A DNA stretch of 11,223 nucleotides, taken from contig DASTGO010000223.1 in NCBI GenBank assembly GCA_035719045.1, positions 1 to 11,223 on the forward strand, written 5' to 3'. The DNA comes from DASTGO01 sp035719045 (lineage in GTDB: Bacteria > Actinomycetota > Actinomycetes > Actinomycetales > Kineosporiaceae). Shown here piece by piece: positions 6,303-11,223 of the stretch. Numbering within the stretch: the stretch's first letter is position 1; every line of letters starts with the position of its first letter. The position numbers and the translations under genes were made by a program. The notes beneath the pieces are model-generated. The model was given only the letters and a program-made list of their open reading frames with translations, made no database searches and was not told the DNA's origin.

Positions 6303-6498
6303 GGCGGCAGCCTAGGTGATCAATCAGGCCCGGATGCATGGCGACGACCGAGCGGCCTGACTGCGTGGGGCCCTCACCGTTACTTTTCACAAGATCGTCA
6401 GTCACGGGCCGGCCAGCGAAAGGCGAAGCCCCATACGTTCTGACGATCAGCGGCCGGTCACAAGTGACTTGATGATCATGTCTGGTACCTATGTGTGC
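6303..6498. other. Structured intergenic region between divergent HAD and excalibur genes
   Basis: This 196-bp stretch should hold two divergent promoters, neither of which I can place with confidence. Visible structure includes TCAGGCC/GGCCTGA (6324-6330 and 6354-6360). It also includes GATCGTCAG/CTGACGATC (6393-6401 and 6440-6448) and the short palindrome GTCAC-AA-GTGAC (6457-6468) just upstream of the excalibur gene. The motif TCACAAG occurs twice here and once more in repeat copy B. The last palindrome would suit an operator. Confidence 0.5.
6382..6416. repeat. Direct repeat copy A, upstream of the HAD gene
   Basis: This copy is 35 nt long, with the same core (TTCACAAGATC, then CACGGGCCGG) as copy B (5615-5645), plus a 4-nt insertion in the middle. 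The copies have the same orientation and bracket the HAD gene, about 770 bp apart. Confidence 0.65.
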
Positions 6499-6789
6499 AT
6501 GACTCCACGTCGCAGGATCGTCGCGGCCACGCTGATCGCGGTCTGTGTCGCCGCCGGATCCAGCCTGGTTGCCGATGCGGCCTCGGCCAAGACCGTCCCG
6601 GTCATGCACTTCAAGAACTGCACCGCGATGCACAAGGTCTACCGCCACGGTGTCGGCCGCAAGGGCGCCAAGGACAAGGTGCGCGGCAAGACCAAGCCCG
6701 TCACCACGTTCTACGTCAACACCGCCCTCTACAACGCCAACACCCGCCTGGACGCCGACCACGACGGCATCGCCTGCGAGAAGGCGTAA
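6499..6789 (+). CDS. Small secreted excalibur calcium-binding protein
   Basis: From the ATG at 6499 this is a 96-residue preprotein. Residues 1-30 are a clear Sec signal peptide: MTPRRR, then a hydrophobic core, ending in A-S-A with likely cleavage after A30. The mature 66 residues are one excalibur domain: FKNC near its start (F38-C41) and the EF-hand-like loop DADHDGIACE (85-94). C41 and C93 probably form a disulfide. The domain is basic, with many Lys and Arg at 46-67. Known: excalibur domains occur in secreted or wall-associated actinobacterial and Bacillus proteins and are predicted to bind calcium; the role here is unknown. In-frame starts at 6472 and 6478 would add 7-9 residues before MTPRRR. 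I prefer 6499 because it gives the standard signal peptide, although no good ribosome site is visible for any of them. Confidence 0.9.
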   Translation: MTPRRRIVAATLIAVCVAAGSSLVADAASAKTVPVMHFKNCTAMHKVYRHGVGRKGAKDKVRGKTKPVTTFYVNTALYNANTRLDADHDGIACEKA

Positions 6790-6860
6790 CCCAGGGGACC
6801 GACCACCGCCCACACTCGGGCATGACCAGCCAACCATCGACAGCGTGACATTGCCGCGGA

Positions 6861-6882
6861 CACGGGTTCCGTTACACCCGTG
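6861..6882 (+). terminator. Possible terminator after the excalibur gene
   Basis: CACGGGT (6861-6867) and ACCCGTG (6876-6882) pair perfectly around an 8-nt loop, 71 bp after the stop codon. There is no T-tract. The remainder of the 182-bp convergent gap holds a 12-bp palindrome, AGTCCCGGGACT (6961-6972), touching the lipoprotein stop, and otherwise nothing recognisable. Confidence 0.35.
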
Positions 6883-6971
6883 ACCTGGGGCGATGCCCTA
6901 GCGGCTGGGGTGTCTCACGGACGTTCGATTCCGATACCCCGCGCCCGCCCCTGCGGGTGCAGTCCCGGGAC

Positions 6972-7676
6972 TCAGCCGGCCAGACGCGAGGCCAGGGTGT
7001 CGGACAGTTGCGTCGCCCATGAGGTGCTGATCGGGTCGGGATTGACGAAGGTGAGGACGGCCAGTCGGTCCCGGGTCTGCATCAGGACGGTGACTTGGTG
7101 CAGCACCATGCCTCCGCCGAAGTTGACCTCTACCGCGGTGGTCCAGGTTTGGACGCCGGAGGGTGCCTGGATGCCGGGTAGCGCCCCTGGGGTCAGGGTC
7201 TCCTGGATTACTGAGCCGTTGGCGTAGGTGATCTTCAAGGTGGGGCAGGAGCCCAGGGTCGACACCGCGCGGGCGTACTGTTGCGCGGCGCCTTGGCCGG
7301 GGTAGGAGCGGATCAGGTGTTGCAACTCGACAGCCCCCTGCGGGTCTGCCTCGAAGTCCGCCACCACCTGCTGGGCTCCCGGGACCGTGGTGTCCTTGAC
7401 CTCTAGCTGCTGCAGCATGTCGTAGCAGCTCTGCCGGTCCGCTGAGGGCGTCTCGTCGACGACCTTGGGGGTGAACGCCTTGTAGGCGCTGGGGAGGTCG
7501 GCCGCGGTGACCAGCGCGGCGCGCAGCGGGGTGACCACGGGACCGGTGTCGTTGCGGGTGTGCATCTGGGTGGTCGGGACCGGCGCCGAGTCGGCGTTAC
7601 CGCAGCCGGTCAGGCTGATCAGCCCGGCAAGGGTGAGCGCGCTCAGGCGTCCGGTCCGGCGTCGGTGTAGGGACAT
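6972..7676 (-). CDS. Lipoprotein with a PknH-like extracellular sensor domain
   Basis: The ATG at 7676 is chosen because a purine-rich ribosome site (AGGAAGAGAGG) directly precedes it; the frame's upstream extension overlaps the protease gene. The 234-residue protein has a lipoprotein signal: HRRRTGR, a hydrophobic stretch, then the lipobox L22-T-G-C25. After a low-complexity linker (26-50), the domain at about 50-230 begins LRAALVTAADLPSAY. It has two cysteines (C84 in RQSCYDML and C134 in LGSCPTLKI) in the positions typical of PknH_C-type sensor domains, where they form a disulfide. It should be anchored on the outer face of the membrane. It follows the M48 peptidase gene by 20 nt in the same operon, suggesting it is a partner, substrate or sensor for that protease. 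The domain call rests on pattern and context. Confidence 0.82.
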   Translation of the reverse strand: MSLHRRRTGRLSALTLAGLISLTGCGNADSAPVPTTQMHTRNDTGPVVTPLRAALVTAADLPSAYKAFTPKVVDETPSADRQSCYDMLQQLEVKDTTVPGAQQVVADFEADPQGAVELQHLIRSYPGQGAAQQYARAVSTLGSCPTLKITYANGSVIQETLTPGALPGIQAPSGVQTWTTAVEVNFGGGMVLHQVTVLMQTRDRLAVLTFVNPDPISTSWATQLSDTLASRLAG

Positions 7677-7696
7677 GGGCCCTCTCTTCCTGGTAG

Positions 7697-9640
7697 TCAT
7701 GAGGCATAGGCGATGACGCATCGTCGGGTTGCGGCGCGCTGGGCTGTGGCCTGCAGCGTCAGGTCGTGGGAGGCCACCGCCTGGGCGAGAACGCTGCCGG
7801 CTGCGCGCAGCAGGGGGTCCTGGTTAGCGGCCAGGTAGGTGGCGATGGCTCCGGCGTCCGGAGACGCGCCCCACCCGCCCTTGAAGGTGCCGGCCGTGGC
7901 CTCGATCCACGGACAGGCGCGGTACAGGCTCGTACTGGACGGCAGGTGGACCTCGCTGCCGCCCAGGACCGTGCTGTGCGGGTGGGTCGCCCGTGGTCCG
8001 GCGGTCACGCCGGTGAGCAGGAGCAGGCCGCTCAGCGCGGCAGCGATGCCCAGGCGACGCCGGTCGTTGCCCGCCCAGACCAGGACCAGGCCCACGAGCA
8101 TGCCTGCCAAGGCGAAGGCGCCGGCACCGGATCCGCTGACCTCGGCCATGAAGTCCGCCGGCTGGGTTTGAGGCGCCAGCCGGGTCAGTAGGAACCACTC
8201 TCCTACCGCGAGGCCTCCGCAGACGCTCAATCCGCCAAGCACGAGCAGGTTCCCGTCGGCGCGCCGTCGTAGCGCCATCGTGCCGAGACCGAGCAGTCCC
8301 CCGGTCACGACGAGAGCGGCCAACAGTCCCCAGCGGACGGCAGGCTGGGCGTTCCACCAGCGGATATCGGCCCCGTAGTTGGGGGCCTGGTGGAAGGCCG
8401 TCCACCAGGCGGTCGCACCATGAGGGGTCAGCACGGATCCGAACGCCAGGCCTGCGGTCAAGACCCCTGCGAGTACCAGGCCTGGGCGCAAGGTGGCGGA
8501 TGGACCGTCCGTCGGCCGGGGCGCGCTGAGCCATGGCACGGCCAGCGTTGGCAGCAGGACCACGGCCGCGACAGCGGCGTAAGTCACCGTGTGGGCAGGT
8601 AGGAGGACGTCGACCTGCAGGGGGATCTCGGTGAGGGCCAGGCCGGCGGCGGTCGCAGCGACAAGCGCATCGACCCACCACCAGCGGCTCAGGGAATCGG
8701 GATCGTCCAGGACCTGCTGACGGCGTTCACAGGAAGGGTGCCACTTGCGCCGGACGCGCTGATCACGGTTGCCTCCCGGTTCCAGGATCCGCGCTGAGTC
8801 GGCTGCTGACGGCATGGTCGCGAGCAAGCGGGCGGCGAACAGGTCCGCGTCGTGCTCGCGGATACGCATCACCCGCACGAATGCCCAGGCGACGAGGACG
8901 GTGACGACGCCGAGGCGCCAGCCCACGGGGAAGGTCAGGCCATGGCCGTAGGCGTCGAAGATGACCGGGACGGGAACAAGGACGGCGAACGCCAAGCCCG
9001 CGGCCCTGGTGAGATAGGTGCGCATTACGTCGCGCATCGCTATGTGACCCAATTCGTGGGCCAGCACCCGCAGGTTCGCGACTGGTAGCGGCTGGGCCTG
9101 TTTCGCGGCCGCCTCAGCGTTCAGGGCGATGCGTAGACCGACGGCCACCCCGTACCGGCCGGGCAGCCCGTATGCCTGGGGGGATCTATCTCGCCCTCCG
9201 GCGCCGTCTACCACCACACGGGGTCGGCCCCGCTGAGGTAGCCCGGCGGCGTCCATCACCGCGGCCCAGGCGTCAGGGAGGGCGTGGTTCCGGGGTGCGC
9301 TGACCTGGCGGGTCCGGGTGATAAGCGTCGGGGCCAGGACAGCACCGGCCAACCCGGCCACCAGCAGGACCAGCGGCCCGCAGGCGGCGGCCAGGACCTG
9401 CAGGCGGTTGACCCTGTCGGTGCAGGACAAGAACGCCTTGATGGTGGACACCGGGGCACCGCCCGCCACGGCTGCCGAACAGGACTGGCCCTGGCGCACC
9501 CACCCGTCCCACCGGAACACCAGCAGCCACTGGGCCGCAAACAGTCCCGCAGCAGCCAGGACGAGACCGATCAGCACGAAGGTGGCGGTGGTGGCCGGTG
9601 CGATCCGGCCCACCGGACGCGATATACGCCGGGAGATCAC
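7697..9640 (-). CDS. Membrane-embedded M48-family zinc metallopeptidase
   Basis: A 647-residue polytopic protein. After two N-terminal membrane helices (about 17-40 and 84-107), a cytoplasmic segment leads to the zinc site VLAHELGHIAMRD. H195, E196 and H199 make up HExxH, and the third ligand is E262 in REHDAD. The HPSCERR segment (301-307) matches the conserved HP-x-x-x-x-R region of M48 peptidases. About nine further helices follow the zinc motif, at roughly 212-232, 242-258, 322-340, 351-370, 385-402, 436-454, 463-486, 504-523 and 530-546. A soluble tail of about 100 residues with two cysteines ends the protein. Known: HtpX/Ste24-type M48 enzymes cleave membrane or misfolded proteins; this one is longer than HtpX and is of the actinobacterial multi-helix type. 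The GTG at 9640 overlaps the preceding stop as GTGA and has no good ribosome site, consistent with coupled translation. Confidence 0.92.
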   Translation of the reverse strand: MISRRISRPVGRIAPATTATFVLIGLVLAAAGLFAAQWLLVFRWDGWVRQGQSCSAAVAGGAPVSTIKAFLSCTDRVNRLQVLAAACGPLVLLVAGLAGAVLAPTLITRTRQVSAPRNHALPDAWAAVMDAAGLPQRGRPRVVVDGAGGRDRSPQAYGLPGRYGVAVGLRIALNAEAAAKQAQPLPVANLRVLAHELGHIAMRDVMRTYLTRAAGLAFAVLVPVPVIFDAYGHGLTFPVGWRLGVVTVLVAWAFVRVMRIREHDADLFAARLLATMPSAADSARILEPGGNRDQRVRRKWHPSCERRQQVLDDPDSLSRWWWVDALVAATAAGLALTEIPLQVDVLLPAHTVTYAAVAAVVLLPTLAVPWLSAPRPTDGPSATLRPGLVLAGVLTAGLAFGSVLTPHGATAWWTAFHQAPNYGADIRWWNAQPAVRWGLLAALVVTGGLLGLGTMALRRRADGNLLVLGGLSVCGGLAVGEWFLLTRLAPQTQPADFMAEVSGSGAGAFALAGMLVGLVLVWAGNDRRRLGIAAALSGLLLLTGVTAGPRATHPHSTVLGGSEVHLPSSTSLYRACPWIEATAGTFKGGWGASPDAGAIATYLAANQDPLLRAAGSVLAQAVASHDLTLQATAQRAATRRCVIAYAS

Positions 9641-10209
9641 GAGGATTCAGGTGAACCGTCCGGCACCACGGGCCCCGCCGCACCCGGCGACCCACCTGCA
9701 TGACGGCGATAGATGAGGATCACGACCCTGGCCAGTTCCTCAGACTGCTCAGGAGAACGCCCACTTCCCACCGCGGCGGCATAGATCTGCTTCGACGCCT
9801 GCTCGACCTGGGCATCGTCCAGGGCAGGCAGCGGCGCAGTCGAGGTGAGCAACTCCCTGGCCTGCTTGCGGCGCCGACGCCGCTCACGCCAACTCCTGCG
9901 GACGACCGGACCGATCTTGATGATGCCGTCAGCAGCCAGCGAGACGAGCAGGTCACGGATGACCGGGCCCAGGAGGGACGCCCACAACGTCAGCTCGGCC
10001 GCCAACTCCCCGTACCCGAGCAACTCCTCCCCACCCGAAGACGCCTCCGGGTCCTCCAGGAACGCCCCCCAAACCTGCGGCAGGTAAGACACCTCGTCGG
10101 GGGCCAGCTCGCGCAACACGTCTTCCACGACCTTGTACGCGGGGCAAACGTCAAGCGGCACCAGATCCACCGGGACCTCCCGTCCGGACGAGTGATCAAC
10201 TCGTACCAC
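9637..10209 (-). CDS. Uncharacterised protein, first gene of the M48 peptidase operon
   Basis: I do not recognise this 190-residue protein. Residues 1-60 are acidic, with CPAYKVVEDVLRELAPDEV as a likely helix. Residues 63-104 are amphipathic to hydrophobic helices (ELLGYGELAAELTLWASLLG, then IRDLLVSLAADGIIKIG), and a very basic cluster, RSWRERRRRRKQAR, follows at 105-118. A second helical region at 132-170 precedes a Gly/Pro/Ser-rich tail. There is no signal peptide and no certain membrane helix; it is probably cytoplasmic. Its stop overlaps the peptidase start by 4 bp, so the two are made together, and it may be a cytoplasmic partner or regulator of the protease. The GTG at 10209 is the only well-placed start but has a weak ribosome site. 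Confidence 0.75.
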   Translation of the reverse strand: MVRVDHSSGREVPVDLVPLDVCPAYKVVEDVLRELAPDEVSYLPQVWGAFLEDPEASSGGEELLGYGELAAELTLWASLLGPVIRDLLVSLAADGIIKIGPVVRRSWRERRRRRKQARELLTSTAPLPALDDAQVEQASKQIYAAAVGSGRSPEQSEELARVVILIYRRHAGGSPGAAGPVVPDGSPESS

Positions 10210-10224
10210 GATCAGCGATCACTC
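10190..10224. promoter_or_regulatory. Inverted repeat over the start of the M48 operon
   Basis: GAGTGATC (10190-10197) and GATCACTC (10217-10224) are perfect 8-bp arms separated by 19 nt, bracketing the GTG start at 10209-10207. It could be an operator or, in the mRNA, a hairpin covering the start codon. The rest of the 248-bp gap up to 10457 is G-rich on the coding strand and shows no gene. It presumably contains this operon's promoter, which I could not place. Confidence 0.45.
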
Positions 10225-10457
10225 ACGTCCAAAACGGGACTTTCCATCTTGAATCACCGGCCTCACCGCACACCCCAACATCCCCCAGACCCGCCAAATC
10301 CCGGATACCGGCAAGCGTCCCTTCAGTGGGAACCGCCCAGAAGCCGAGGGTCCTGTCTGCCTGCGGACGGCATGTCCGGCAAAGACCACGGGCAACACCA
10401 CAGTCCCGAGCCGTCGCTGCGGTTCCACCGAGTCCGACCAACCTGGCCTCGTCCGGG

Positions 10458-11223
10458 TTATCGCCCTCGTCCCGGTCCAGGGCGCGGCGTGCTGGGTGGT
10501 GGTGCTGGCTGGTGCCGGCTGGCAGGTAGCCCGGTGAAGGTCGTGCCGGCGATGCGGGCCGTCTGGACCTTGCGCTTGGGCTTGAGGCGGAGGTTCTGCG
10601 CCAGCGCCCTCAGTTCCGGCAGTTGCTCGGTGACCGCCTGCTGCTGGCTTTCGGCCAGTCGGGCCATCGCCGCCTCGAAGTCCTGGGCCTCGCTCTCGGT
10701 CCAGCAACCGCGTTCGGTCTCCAGGGCTGCGGCGGCGCGGCCGCGCCCGGGTGTGGCCGCGCCGGGTTCGTTGTGGGAGTACGCGATGAGTCCGCCGCGT
10801 CGGATGAGGTGTACGGCGTCGGTGTGGAAGTCGCCGGTGTCGAGGCGTTGCAGTCCGTCTCGGATCCCCAGGAACGAGGAGTCGTGCATCGCTGGTGTGA
10901 CCATCCGCCCTGTCCCGTAGAGCCTGCGCATCTGCTCGAACCGGTCCAGGACGCTGGCGCGGCTGAGGGCGGCGGGCGCGGCGAGGACGACCAGTTCCAC
11001 CCGGTACCCGTTGGTGACGGCCCGGGCGGCGAGGTCATCGAGGTCGGGGCGGTTACGTCCGGCGGTCTCGACGACCAGGTCGATGCGTTGGCGCATGAGG
11101 TGGTCTTGGGCCATCCCGCGCCAGCGTCGCCCGTCCGCGGCGGTGAAGGCTCCCGCGAGCAGGTCGTCCTTGGCGGTCAGTTCGCTCCAGCGTGGGTGGA
11201 AGGCCTTGAACGGGTCCCCGCTC
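10458..11223 (-). CDS. Zeta-toxin-family kinase, C-terminal part (5' end outside the window)
   Basis: The frame runs open to the right edge; 254 residues are visible and the N-terminus with the Walker A loop is missing. The fragment opens with the zeta signature GDPFKAFHPRW, whose Asp and His-Pro belong to the substrate site. This is followed by DHLMRQRIDLVVETAGRNRP, equivalent to the strand holding E-G/T-x-x-R in zeta toxins. VLDRFEQMRRLYGTGRMVTP contains the arginines expected to contact ATP. Known: zeta toxins phosphorylate UDP-N-acetylglucosamine and block cell-wall synthesis, normally held in check by an epsilon-type antitoxin. No antitoxin lies downstream; if present, it is upstream of the window. 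A coiled region (about 170-200) and a Pro/Arg-rich tail extend past the kinase fold. The next gene on this strand is 248 bp away. Confidence 0.88.
   Translation of the reverse strand, partial: SGDPFKAFHPRWSELTAKDDLLAGAFTAADGRRWRGMAQDHLMRQRIDLVVETAGRNRPDLDDLAARAVTNGYRVELVVLAAPAALSRASVLDRFEQMRRLYGTGRMVTPAMHDSSFLGIRDGLQRLDTGDFHTDAVHLIRRGGLIAYSHNEPGAATPGRGRAAAALETERGCWTESEAQDFEAAMARLAESQQQAVTEQLPELRALAQNLRLKPKRKVQTARIAGTTFTGLPASRHQPAPPPSTPRPGPGRGR

Noticed and set aside
5615..6416. Repeat copies around the HAD gene as integron attC sites
   Set aside because: No GTTRRRY/RYYYAAC core pairs with the attC arrangement are present, and no integrase gene is in the window.
10219..10707. Minus-strand open frame filling the gap after the zeta gene
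   Set aside because: It overlaps the zeta 3' end in another frame and then runs through G-rich intergenic DNA; no ribosome site or domain supports it.
9700..10920. Long plus-strand open frame of 406 codons
   Set aside because: It crosses two minus-strand genes and the gap between them, is low-complexity Arg/Pro/Ser, and has no recognisable domain; such frames are common in high-GC DNA.

Overview
The window is GC-rich and has strong third-position GC bias, many GTG starts and T-less hairpins. Together with a zeta toxin, an excalibur protein and a clamp-domain MerR regulator, this points to an actinobacterium (Actinomycetota, Streptomyces-like or a relative). The genus cannot be fixed from the sequence. 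I see no rRNA, tRNA or CRISPR array. The mix of acetyltransferases, an insertion sequence, an orphan resolvase and a toxin looks like an accessory region of a chromosome or large plasmid.

Left part (1-2450): the 3' part of a tandem GNAT acetyltransferase gene runs rightward into a leftward two-gene operon. The operon's first gene encodes a MerR-type DNA-binding domain fused to two domains that look like the DNA polymerase III sliding clamp (DnaN domains II and III). Its second gene, coupled by a GTGA overlap, encodes a TPR-like helical protein. A well-formed MerR-type promoter (19-bp spacer containing CCTTC-N9-GAAGG) lies so close to the GTG that the transcript is probably leaderless and autoregulated. 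This is the most interesting unit in the window.

Mobile part (2450-4880): a 36-bp near-perfect palindrome is followed by an IS110-family element. The element has an intact DEDD transposase on the minus strand and a structured non-coding stretch upstream of it, where IS110 elements encode a bridge RNA. A serine resolvase gene starts divergently just beyond.

Middle part (4900-6800): a RimJ-like acetyltransferase and a HAD hydrolase (with Tyr in place of the second motif I Asp) lie on the minus strand. A 31/35-nt imperfect direct repeat flanks the HAD gene. A small secreted excalibur-domain protein is transcribed the other way.

Right part (6970-11223): a leftward operon encodes a 190-aa unknown protein, a polytopic M48 zinc metallopeptidase (4-bp overlap with the first gene) and a PknH-sensor-like lipoprotein (20-nt gap). 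This looks like an envelope-located protease module. At the right edge is the 3' part of a zeta-toxin-type kinase gene whose P-loop and any antitoxin lie outside the window.
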